NCBI GenBank assembly: GCA_947095585.1
Contig: OX352761.1
Span: 82,451,919-82,515,918 of the forward strand
From: Nephrocerus scutellatus
Taxonomy: Eukaryota > Arthropoda > Insecta > Diptera > Pipunculidae
Length of the DNA stretch: 64,000 bases
Reading direction: 5' to 3'
The notes under the pieces were generated by a model. It did no database searches and was not told the origin of the DNA. It saw nothing but the letters and a program-made list of their open reading frames with translations. Position numbers and translations under genes: made by a program. Positions 43,401 to 56,700 of this stretch are shown here, piece by piece. Numbering within the stretch: the first letter of the stretch is position 1; each line of letters begins with the position of its first letter.

Positions 43401-44290
43401 CACATTCCGAATTTCGTGCGAATCGCTTGAAAAATTGCCTTGTTCAAGTAATTCCAGACAATAATGATCATATTCCAGAAGTTCCATAGGAAGAAATCTT
43501 ATAGTCACATCTTAGTCCTGCATTCCGAATTTCATGCGAATCGCTTGAGAAATTGCTTTGTTCCAGAAATTCCAGACAATAATGATCATATTCCAGATAT
43601 ACCATAGGAAGAAATCTTATAGTCACATCTTAGTCACACATTTCGAATTTCGTGCCCATCGGTTTTAAAAATAGCTTTGTTCCAGAAATTCCAGACAATA
43701 ATGATCATATTCCAGAAGTTCCATAGGAAGAAATCTTATAGTCGCATCTTAGTCCTACATTCCGAATTTCGTGCGAATCGCTTGAAAAATTGCTTTGTTC
43801 CAGAAATTCCAGACAATAATAATTATATTCCAGAAGTTCCATAGGAAGAAATCCTGTAGTCGCATCTTAGTCCTACATTCCGAATTTCATGCGAATCGCT
43901 TGAGAAATTGCTTTGTTCCAGAAATTCCAGACAATATTGATCATATTCCAGAAGTTCCATAGGAGGAAATTTCATAGTCATATCTTAGTCACACATTCCG
44001 AATTTTGTGCGAATCGCTTGAAAAATCGCTTTGTTCCAGAAATTCCAGACAATAATGATCATATTCCAGAAGCTCCATAGGAAGAAAGCTTATAGTCACA
44101 TCTAAGTCCTACATTCCCAATTTCATGCGAATCGCTTAAGAAATTGCTTTGTTCCATAATTTCCAGACAATAATGATCATATTCCAGAAGTTCCATAGGA
44201 AGAAATGTTATAGTCCCATCTTAGTCACAAATTCCGAATTTCATGCGAATCGCTTGAAAAATTGCTTTGTTGCAGAAATTCCAGACAATA
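40500..44290. repeat. 1941-bp tandem duplication in the satellite
   Basis: Landmarks at 40501/42442 and 41049/42990 are offset by 1941 bp. The two copies are nearly identical over about 1.85 kb. Confidence 0.87.
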
Positions 44291-46400
44291 ATGATCATAT
44301 TCCAGAAGTTCCATAGGAAGAAATCTTATAGTCACATCTTAGTCCTGCATTCCGAAGCTGATTTTCTCCATAAATTCCAGATCATAATAATTATATTCCA
44401 GAATTTCCATAGGAAGAAATCTTATAATCACATCTTAGTCACACATTCCGAATTTCGTGCGAATCGCTTGAAAAGTTGCTTTGTTCAAGAAATTCCAGAC
44501 AATAATGATCATATTCCAGAAATACCATAGGAAGAATTCTTATAGTCACTTCTTAGTCACACATTCCGAATTTCGTGCGATCGCTTGAAAAATTGCTTTG
44601 TTCCAGTTATTCCAGACAATAATGATCATATTTCAGAAGTTCCATAGGAAGAAATCTTATAGTCGCATCTTAGTCCTACATTCCGAATTTCATGCGAATC
44701 GCTTGAGAAATTGCTTTGTTCCAGAAATTCCAGACAATAATGATCATATTCCAGGAGTTATATAGGAAGAAATCTTATAGTCACATCTTAGTCAAACATT
44801 CCGAATTTCAAGCGAATCGCTTGAAAATTTGCTTTGTTCCAGAAATTCCAGACAATAATGATCATATTCCAGAAGTTCCATAGGAAGAAATCTTATAGTT
44901 ACATCTTAGTCCTACGTTCCAAATTTCATGCGAATCGCTTGAGAAATTGCTTTGTTCCCGAAATTCCAGACAATAATGATCATATTCCAGAAATACCATA
45001 GGAAGAAATCTTATAGTCGCATCTTAGTCCTACATTCCGAATTTCATGCGAATCGCTTGAGAAATTGCTTTGTTCCAGAAATTCCAGACAATATTGATCA
45101 TATTCCAGAAGTTCCATAGGAGGAAATTTCATAGTCATATCTTAGTCACACATTCCGAATTTTGTGCGAATCGCTTGAAAAATCGCTTTGTTCCAGAAAT
45201 TCCAGACAATAATGATCATATTCCAGAAGCTCCATAGGAAGAAAGCTTATAGTCACATCTAAGTCCTACATTCCCAATTTCATGCGAATCGCTTGCGAAA
45301 TTGCTTTGTTCCATAATTTCCAGACAATAATGATCATATTCCAGAAGTTCCATAGGAAGAAATGTTATAGTCCCATCTTAGTCACAAATTCCGAATTTCA
45401 TGCGAATCGCTTGAAAAATTGCTTTGTTGCAGAAATTCCAGACAATAATGATCATATTCCAGAAGTTCCATAGGAAGAAATCTTATAGTCACATCTTAGT
45501 CCTGCATTCCGAAGCTGATTTTCTCCATAAATTCCAGATCATAATAATTATATTCCAGAATTTCCATAGGAAGAAATCTTATAATCACATCTTAGTCACA
45601 CATTCCGAATTTCGTGCGAATCGCTTGAAAAGTTGCTTTGTTCAAGAAATTCCAGACAATAATGATCATATTCCAGAAATACCATAGGAAGAAATCTTAT
45701 AGTCACTTCTTAGTCACACATTCCGAATTTCGTGCGAATCGCTTGAAAAATTGCTTTGTTCCAGTTATTCCAGACAATAATGATCATATTTCAGAAGTTC
45801 CATAGGAAGAAATCTTATAGTCGCATCTTAGTCCTACATTCCGAATTTCATGCGAATCGCTTGAGAAATTGCTTTGTTCCAGAAATTCCAGACAATAATG
45901 ATCATATTCCAGGAGTTATATAGGAAGAAATCTTATAGTCACATCTTAGTCAAACATTCCGAATTTCAAGCGAATCGCTTGAAAATTTGCTTTGTTCCAG
46001 AAATTCCAGACAATAATGATCATATTCCAGAAGTTCCATAGGAAGAAATCTTATAGTTACATCTTAGTCCTACGTTCCAAATTTCATGCGAATCGCTTGA
46101 GAAATTGCTTTGTTCCCGAAATTCCAGACAATAATGATCATATTCCAGAAATACCATAGGAAGAAATCTTATAGTCACATCTTAGTCACGCATTCCGAAT
46201 TTCGTGCGAATCGCTTGAAAAATTGCTTTGTTCCAGAAATTCCAGACAATAGTGATAATATTCAAGAAGTTCCAAAGGAAGAAATCTTGTAGTCACATCT
46301 TAGTCACACATTCCGAATTTCGTGCGAATCGCTTGAAAAATTGCTTTGTTCCAGAAATTCCAGACAATAATAATTATATTCCAGAAGTTCCAAAGGAAGA
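44040..46400. repeat. 1157-bp tandem duplication in the satellite
   Basis: The same 87-residue by-product ORF recurs at 44267 and 45424, offset 1157 bp. Private single-base losses in the first copy (gaagaattcttat near 44531 and tgcgatcgc near 44577) show the copies are separable. Confidence 0.8.
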
Positions 46401-47754
46401 AATCCTGTAGTCGCATCTTAGTCCTACATTCCGAAATTCATGCGAATCGCTTGAGAAATTGCTTTGTTCCAGAAATTCCAGACAATATTGATCATATTCC
46501 AGAAGTTCCATAGGAGGAAATTTCATAGTCATATCTTAGTCACACATTCCGAATTTTGTGCGAATCGCTTGAAAAATCGCTTTGTTCCAGAAATTCCAGA
46601 CAATAATGATCATATTCCAGAAGCTCCATAGGAAGAAAGCTTATAGTCACATCTAAGTCCTACATTCCCAATTTCATGCGAATCGCTTGAGAAATTGCTT
46701 TGTTCCATAATTTCCAGACAATAATGATCATATTCCAGAAGTTCCATAGGAAGAAATGTTATAGTCCCATCTTAGTCACAAATTCCGAATTTCATGCGAA
46801 TCGCTTGAAAAATTGCTTTGTTGCAGAAATTCCAGACAATAATGATCATATTCCAGAAGTTCCATAGGAAGAAATGTTATAGTCCCATCTTAGTCACAAA
46901 TTCCGAATTTCATGCGAATCGCTTGAAAAATTGCTTTGTTGCAGAAATTCCAGACAATAATGATCATATTCCAGAAATACCATAGGAAGAAATCTTATAG
47001 TCACATCTTAGTCACGCATTCCGAATTTCGTGCGAATCGCTTGAAAAATTGCTTTGTTCCAGAAATTCCAGACAATAGTGATAATGTTCAAGAAGTTCCA
47101 AAGGAAGAAATCTTATAGACACATCTTAGTCACACATTCCGAATTTCGTGCGAATCGTTTGAAAAATTGCTTTGTTCCAGAAATTCCAGGCAAAAATTAT
47201 CTTATTCCAGGAGTTCTATAGGAAGAAATCTTATAGTCACATCTTAGTCACACATTCCGAATTTCGTGCAAATCGCTTGAGAAATTGCTTTGTTCCAGAA
47301 TTTCCAGACAATAATGATCATATTCCAGAAGTTCCATAGGAAGAAATCTTATAGGCACATCTTAGTCACACATTCCGAATTTCATGCGAATCGCTTGAAA
47401 AATTGCTTTGTTCCAGAAATTCCAGACAACAATGATCATATTCCAGAAGTTCCATAGGAAGAAATGTTATAGTCACATCTTAGTCCTGCATTCCGAAACT
47501 AATTTTCTCCATAAATTCCAGATCATAATAATTATATTCTAGAATTTCCATAGGAAGAAATCTTATAGTCACACCTTAGTCCTACATTCTGAATTTCATG
47601 CGAATCGCTTGAGAAATTGCTTTGTTCCAGAAATTTCAGACAATAATGATCATATTCCAGAAGTTCCATAGGAAGAAATCTTATAGTCACATCTTAGTCC
47701 TGCATTCCGAAATTGATTTTCTCCATAAATTCCAGATCATAATAATTATATTCT

Positions 47755-50700
47755 AGAATTTCCATAGGAAGAAATCTTATGGTCACACCTTAGTCCTACA
47801 TTCTGAATTTCATGCGAATCGCTTGAGAAATTGCTTTGTTCCAGAAATTCCAGACAAAAATGATCATATTCCAGAAGTTCCATAGGAAGAAATCTTATAG
47901 TCACATCTTAGTCCTGCATTCCGAAATTGATTTTCTCCATAAAATCCAGATCATAATGATTATATTCCAGAAGTTCCATAGGAAGAAATCTTATAGTCAC
48001 ATCTTAGTCACACATTCCGAATTACGTGCGAATCGCTTGAAAAATTGCTTTGTGTCAGTAATTCCAGACAATAATGATCATATTTCAGAAGTTCCATAGG
48101 AAGAAATCTTATAGTCACATCTTAGTCCTACATTCCGAATTTCATGCGAATCGCTTGAGAAACTGCTTTGTTCCATAAATTCCAGACAATAGTGATCATA
48201 TTCAAGAAGTTCCAAAGGAAGAAATCTTATAGTCACATCCTAGTCACACATTCCGAATTTCGTGCGAATCGCTTGAAAAATTGCCTTGTTCAAGTAATTC
48301 CAGACAATAATGATCATATTCCAGAAGTTCCATAGGAAGAAATCTTATAGTCACATCTTAGTCCTGCATTCCGAATTTCATGCGAATCGCTTGAGAAATT
48401 GCTTTGTTCCAGAAATTCCAGACAATAATGATCATATTCCAGATATACCATAGGAAGAAATCTTATAGTCACATCTTAGTCACACATTTCGAATTTCGTG
48501 CCCATCGGTTTTAAAAATAGCTTTGTTCCAGAAATTCCAGACAATAATGATCATATTCCAGAAGTTCCATAGGAAGAAATCTTATAGTCGCATCTTAGTC
48601 CTACATTCCGAATTTCGTGCGAATCGCTTGAAAAATTGCTTTGTTCCAGAAATTCCAGACAATAATAATTATATTCCAGAAGTTCCATAGGAAGAAATCC
48701 TGTAGTCGCATCTTAGTCCTACATTCCGAATTTCATGCGAATCGCTTGAGAAATTGCTTTGTTCCAGAAATTCCAGACAATATTGATCATATTCCAGAAG
48801 TTCCATAGGAGGAAATTTCATAGTCATATCTTAGTCACACATTCCGAATTTTGTTCGAATCGCTTGAAAAATCGCTTTGTTCCAGAAATTCCAGACAATA
48901 ATGATCATATTCCAGAAGCTCCATAGGAAGAAAGCTTATAGTCACATCTAAGTCCTACATTCCCAATTTCATGCGAATCGCTTGAGAAATTGCTAAGTTC
49001 CATAATTTCCAGACAATAATGATCATATTCCAGAAGTTCCATAGGAAGAAATGTTATAGTCCCATCTTAGTCACAAATTCCGAATTTCATGCGAATCGCT
49101 TGAAAAATTGCTTTGTTGCAGAAATTCCAGACAATAATGATCATATTCCAGAAGTTCCATAGGAAGAAATCTTATAGTCACATCTTAGTCCTGCATTCCG
49201 AAGCTGATTTTCTCCATAAATTCCAGATCATAATAATTATATTCCAGAATTTCCATAGGAAGAAATCTTATAATCACATCTTAGTCACACATTCCGAATT
49301 TCGTGCGAATCGCTTGAAAAGTTGCTTTGTTCAAGAAATTCCAGACAATAATGATCATATTCCAGAAATACCATAGGAAGAAATCTTATAGTCACTTCTT
49401 AGTCACACATTCCGAATTTCGTGCGAATCGCTTGAAAAATTGCTTTGTTCCAGTTATTCCAGACAATAATGATCATATTTCAGAAGTTCCATAGGAAGAA
49501 ATCTTATAGTCGCATCTTAGTCCTACATTCCGAATTTCATGCGAATCGCTTGAGAAATTGCTTTGTTCCAGAAATTCCAGACAATAATGATCATATTCCA
49601 GGAGTTATATAGGAAGAAATCTTATAGTCACATCTTAGTTAAACATTCCGAATTTCAAGCGAATCGCTTGAAAATTTGCTTTGTTCCAGAAATTCCAGAC
49701 AATAATGATCATATTCCAGAAGTTCCATAGGAAGAAATCTTATAGTTACATCTTAGTCCTACGTTCCAAATTTCATGCGAATCGCTTGAGAAATTGCTTT
49801 GTTCCCGAAATTCCAGACAATAATGATCATATTCCAGAAATACCATAGGAAGAAATCTTATAGTCACATCTTAGTCACGCATTCCGAATTTCGTGCGAAT
49901 CGCTTGAAAAATTGCTTTGTTCCAGAAATTCCAGACAATAGTGATAATATTCAAGAAGTTCCAAAGGAAGAAATCTTGTAGTCACATCTTAGTCACACAT
50001 TCCGAATTTCGTGCGAATCGCTTGAAAAATTGCTTTGTTCCAGAAATTCCAGACAATAATAATTATATTCCAGAAGTTCCAAAGGAAGAAATCCTGTAGT
50101 CGCATCTTAGTCCTACATTCCGAAATTCATGCGAATCGCTTGAGAAATTGCTTTGTTCCAGAAATTCCAGACAATATTGATCATATTCCAGAAGTTCCAT
50201 AGGAGGAAATTTCATAGTCATATCTTAGTCACACATTCCGAATTTTGTGCGAATCGCTTGAAAAATCGCTTTGTTCCAGAAATTCCAGACAATAATGATC
50301 ATATTCCAGAAGCTCCATAGGAAGAAAGCTTATAGTCACATCTAAGTCCTACATTCCCAATTTCATGCGAATCGCTTGAGAAATTGCTTTGTTCCATAAT
50401 TTCCAGACAATAATGATCATATTCCAGAAGTTCCATAGGAAGAAATGTTATAGTCCCATCTTAGTCACAAATTCCGAATTTCATGCGAATCGCTTGAAAA
50501 ATTGCTTTGTTGCAGAAATTCCAGACAATAATGATCATATTCCAGAAGTTCCATAGGAAGAAATCTTATAGTCACATCTTAGTCCTGCATTCCGAAGCTG
50601 ATTTTCTCCATAAATTCCAGATCATAATAATTATATTCCAGAATTTCCATAGGAAGAAATCTTATGGTCACACCTTAGTCCTACATTCTGAATTTCATGC

Positions 50701-53700
50701 GAATCGCTTGAGAGATTGCTTTGTTCCAGAAATTCCAGACAAAAATGATCATATTCCAGAAGTTCCATAGGAAGAAATCTTATAGTCACATCTTAGTCCT
50801 GCATTCCGAAATTGATTTTCTCCATAAAATCCAGATCATAATGATTATATTCCAGAAGTTCCATAGGAAGAAATCTTATAGTCACATCTTAGTCACACAT
50901 TCCGAATTACGTGCGAATCGCTTGAAAAATTGCTTTGTGTCAGTAATTCCAGACAATAATGATCATATTTCAGAAGTTCCATAGGAAGAAATCTTATAGT
51001 CACATCTTAGTCCTACATTCCGAATTTCATGCGAATCGCTTGAGAAACTGCTTTGTTCCATAAATTCCAGACAATAGTGATCATATTCAAGAAGTTCCAA
51101 AGGAAGAAATCTTATAGTCACATCCTAGTCACACATTCCGAATTTCGTGCGAATCGCTTGAAAAATTGCCTTGTTCAAGTAATTCCAGACAATAATGATC
51201 ATATTCCAGAAGTTCCATAGGAAGAAATCTTATAGTCACATCTTAGTCCTGCATTCCGAATTTCATGCGAATCGCTTGAGAAATTGCTTTGTTCCAGAAA
51301 TTCCAGACAATAATGATCATATTCCAGATATACCATAGGAAGAAATCTTATAGTCACATCTTAGTCACACATTTCGAATTTCGTGCCCATCGGTTTTAAA
51401 AATAGCTTTGTTCCAGAAATTCCAGACAATAATGATCATATTCCAGAAGTTCCATAGGAAGAAATCTTATAGTCGCATCTTAGTCCTACATTCCGAATTT
51501 CGTGCGAATCGCTTGAAAAATTGCTTTGTTCCAGAAATTCCAGACAATAATAATTATATTCCAGAAGTTCCATAGGAAGAAATCCTGTAGTCGCATCTTA
51601 GTCCTACATTCCGAATTTCATGCGAATCGCTTGAGAAATTGCTTTGTTCCAGAAATTCCAGACAATATTGATCATATTCCAGAAGTTCCATAGGAGGAAA
51701 TTTCATAGTCATATCTTAGTCACACATTCCGAATTTTGTTCGAATCGCTTGAAAAATCACTTTGTTCCAGAAATTCCAGACAATAATGATCATATTCCAG
51801 AAGCTCCATAGGAAGAAAGCTTATAGTCACATCTAAGTCCTACATTCCCAATTTCATGCGAATCGCTTGAGAAATTGCTAAGTTCCATAATTTCCAGACA
51901 ATAATGATCATATTCCAGAAGTTCCATAGGAAGAAATGTTATAGTCCCATCTTAGTCACAAATTCCGAATTTCATGCGAATCGCTTGAAAAATTGCTTTG
52001 TTGCAGAAATTCCAGACAATAATGATCATATTCCAGAAGTTCCATAGGAAGAAATCTTATAGTCACATCTTAGTCCTGCATTCCGAAGCTGATTTTCTCC
52101 ATAAATTCCAGATCATAATAATTATATTCCAGAATTTCCATAGGAAGAAATCTTATAATCACATCTTAGTCACACATTCCGAATTTCGTGCGAATCGCTT
52201 GAAAAGTTGCTTTGTTCAAGAAATTCCAGACAATAATGATCATATTCCAGAAATACCATAGGAAGAAATCTTATAGTCACTTCTTAGTCACACATTCCGA
52301 ATTTCGTGCGAATCGCTTGAAAAATTGCTTTGTTCCAGTTATTCCAGACAATAATGATCATATTTCAGAAGTTCCATAGGAAGAAATCTTATAGTCGCAT
52401 CTTAGTCCTACATTCCGAATTTCATGCGAATCGCTTGAGAAATTGCTTTGTTCCAGAAATTCCAGACAATAATGATCATATTCCAGGAGTTATATAGGAA
52501 GAAATCTTATAGTCACATCTTAGTCAAACATTCCGAATTTCAAGCGAATCGCTTGAAAATTTGCTTTGTTCCAGAAATTCCAGACAATAATGATCATATT
52601 CCAGAAGTTCCATAGGAAGAAATCTTATAGTTACATCTTAGTCCTACGTTCCAAATTTCATGCGAATCGCTTGAGAAATTGCTTTGTTCCCGAAATTCCA
52701 GACAATAATGATCATATTCCAGAAATACCATAGGAAGAAATCTTATAGTCACATCTTAGTCACGCATTCCGAATTTCGTGCGAATCGCTTGAAAAATTGC
52801 TTTGTTCCAGAAATTCCAGACAATAGTGATAATATTCAAGAAGTTCCAAAGGAAGAAATCTTGTAGTCACATCTTAGTCATACATTCCGAATTTCGTGCG
52901 AATCGCTTGAAAAATTGCTTTGTTCCAGAAATTCCAGACAATAATAATTATATTCCAGAAGTTCCAAAGGAAGAAATCCTGTAGTCGCATCTTAGTCCTA
53001 CATTCCGAAATTCATGCGAATCGCTTGAGAAATTGCTTTGTTCCAGAAATTCCAGACAATATTGATCATATTCCAGAAGTTCCATAGGAGGAAATTTCAT
53101 AGTCATATCTTAGTCACACATTCCGAATTTTGTGCGAATCGCTTGAAAAATCGCTTTGTTCCAGAAATTCCAGACAATAATGATCATATTCCAGAAGCTC
53201 CATAGGAAGAAAGCTTATAGTCACATCTAAGTCCTACATTCCCAATTTCATGCGAATCGCTTGAGAAATTGCTTTGTTCCATAATTTCCAGACAATAATG
53301 ATCATATTCCAGAAGTTCCATAGGAAGAAATGTTATAGTCCCATCTTAGTCACAAATTCCGAATTTCATGCGAATCGCTTGAAAAATTGCTTTGTTGCAG
53401 AAATTCCAGACAATAATGATCATATTCCAGAAGTTCCATAGGAAGAAATCTTATAGTCACATCTTAGTCCTGCATTCCGAAGCTGATTTTCTCCATAAAT
53501 TCCAGATCATAATAATTATATTCCAGAATTTCCATAGGAAGAAATCTTATGGTCACACCTTAGTCCTACATTCTGAATTTCATGCGAATCGCTTGAGAGA
53601 TTGCTTTGTTCCAGAAATTCCAGACAAAAATGATCATATTCCAGAAGTTCCATAGGAAGAAATCTTATAGTCACATCTTAGTCCTGCATTCCGAAATTGA

Positions 53701-56700
53701 TTTTCTCCATAAAATCCAGATCATAATGATTATATTCCAGAAGTTCCATAGGAAGAAATCTTATAGTCACATCTTAGTCACACATTCCGAATTACGTGCG
53801 AATCGCTTGAAAAATTGCTTTGTGTCAGTAATTCCAGACAATAATGATCATATTTCAGAAGTTCCATAGGAAGAAATCTTATAGTCACATCTTAGTCCTA
53901 CATTCCGAATTTCATGCGAATCGCTTGAGAAACTGCTTTGTTCCATAAATTCCAGACAATAGTGATCATATTCAAGAAGTTCCAAAGGAAGAAATCTTAT
54001 AGTCACATCCTAGTCACACATTCCGAATTTCGTGCGAATCGCTTGAAAAATTGCCTTGTTCAAGTAATTCCAGACAATAATGATCATATTCCAGAAGTTC
54101 CATAGGAAGAAATCTTATAGTCACATCTTAGTCCTGCATTCCGAATTTCATGCGAATCGCTTGAGAAATTGCTTTGTTCCAGAAATTCCAGACAATAATG
54201 ATCATATTCCAGATATACCATAGGAAGAAATCTTATAGTCACATCTTAGTCACACATTTCGAATTTCGTGCCCATCGGTTTTAAAAATAGCTTTGTTCCA
54301 GAAATTCCAGACAATAATGATCATATTCCAGAAGTTCCATAGGAAGAAATCTTATAGTCGCATCTTAGTCCTACATTCCGAATTTCGTGCGAATCGCTTG
54401 AAAAATTGCTTTGTTCCAGAAATTCCAGACAATAATAATTATATTCCAGAAGTTCCATAGGAAGAAATCCTGTAGTCGCATCTTAGTCCTACATTCCGAA
54501 TTTCATGCGAATCGCTTGAGAAATTGCTTTGTTCCAGAAATTCCAGACAATATTGATCATATTCCAGAAGTTCCATAGGAGGAAATTTCATAGTCATATC
54601 TTAGTCACACATTCCGAATTTTGTGCGAATCGCTTGAAAAATCGCTTTGTTCCAGAAATTCCAGACAATAATGATCATATTCCAGAAGCTCCATAGGAAG
54701 AAAGCTTATAGTCACATCTAAGTCCTACATTCCCAATTTCATGCGAATCGCTTGAGAAATTGCTAAGTTCCATAATTTCCAGACAATAATGATCATATTC
54801 CAGAAGTTCCATAGGAAGAATTGTTATAGTCCCATCTTAGTCACAAATTCCGAATTTCATGCGAATCGCTTGAAAAATTGTTTTGTTGCAGAAATTCCAG
54901 ACAATAATGATCATATTCCAGAAGTTCCATAGGAAGAAATCTTATAGTCACATCTTAGTCCTGCATTCCGAAGCTGATTTTCTCCATAAATTCCAGATCA
55001 TAATAATTATATTCCAGAATTTCCATAGGAAGAAATCTTATAATCACATCTTAGTCACACATTCCGAATTTCGTGCGAATCGCTTGAAAAGTTGCTTTGT
55101 TCAAGAAATTCCAGACAATAATGATCATATTCCAGAAATACCATAGGAAGAAATCTTATAGTCACTTCTTAGTCACACATTCCGAATTTCGTGCGAATCG
55201 CTTGAAAAATTGCTTTGTTCCAGTTATTCCAGACAATAATGATCATATTTCAGAAGTTCCATAGGAAGAAATCTTATAGTCGCATCTTAGTCCTACATTC
55301 CGAATTTCATGCGAATCGCTTGAGAAATTGCTTTGTTCCAGAAATTCCAGACAATAATGATCATATTCCAGGAGTTATATAGGAAGAAATCTTATAGTCA
55401 CATCTTAGTCAAACATTCCGAATTTCAAGCGAATCGCTTGAAAATTTGCTTTGTTCCAGAAATTCCAGACAATAATGATCATATTCCAGAAGTTCCATAG
55501 GAAGAAATCTTATAGTTACATCTTAGTCCTACGTTCCAAATTTCATGCGAATCGCTTGAGAAATTGCTTTGTTCCCGAAATTCCAGACAATAATGATCAT
55601 ATTCCAGAAATACCATAGGAAGAAATCTTATAGTCACATCTTAGTCACGCATTCCGAATTTCGTGCGAATCGCTTGAAAAATTGCTTTGTTCCAGAAATT
55701 CCAGACAATAGTGATAATATTCAAGAAGTTCCAAAGGAAGAAATCTTGTAGTCACATCTTAGTCATACATTCCGAATTTCGTGCGAATCGCTTGAAAAAT
55801 TGCTTTGTTCCAGAAATTCCAGACAATAATAATTATATTCCAGAAGTTCCAAAGGAAGAAATCCTGTAGTCGCATCTTAGTCCTACATTCCGAAATTCAT
55901 GCGAATCGCTTGAGAAATTGCTTTGTTCCAGAAATTCCAGACAATATTGATCATATTCCAGAAGTTCCATAGGAGGAAATTTCATAGTCATATCTTAGTC
56001 ACACATTCCGAATTTTGTGCGAATCGCTTGAAAAATCGCTTTGTTCCAGAAATTCCAGACAATAATGATCATATTCCAGAAGCTCCATAGGAAGAAAGCT
56101 TATAGTCACATCTAAGTCCTACATTCCCAATTTCATGCGAATCGCTTGAGAAATTGCTTTGTTCCATAATTTCCAGACAATAATGATCATATTCCAGAAG
56201 TTCCATAGGAAGAAATGTTATAGTCCCATCTTAGTCACAAATTCCGAATTTCATGCGAATCGCTTGAAAAATTGCTTTGTTGCAGAAATTCCAGACAATA
56301 ATGATCATATTCCAGAAGTTCCATAGGAAGAAATCTTATAGTCACATCTTAGTCCTGCATTCCGAAGCTGATTTTCTCCATAAATTCCAGATCATAATAA
56401 TTATATTCCAGAATTTCCATAGGAAGAAATCTTATGGTCACACCTTAGTCCTACATTCTGAATTTCATGCGAATCGCTTGAGAAATTGCTTTGTTCCAGA
56501 AATTCCAGACAAAAATGATCATATTCCAGAAGTTCCATAGGAAGAAATCTTATAGTCACATCTTAGTCCTGCATTCCGAAATTGATTTTCTCCATAAAAT
56601 CCAGATCATAATGATTATATTCCAGAAGTTCCATAGGAAGAAATCTTATAGTCACATCTTAGTCACACATTCCGAATTACGTGCGAATCGCTTGAAAAAT

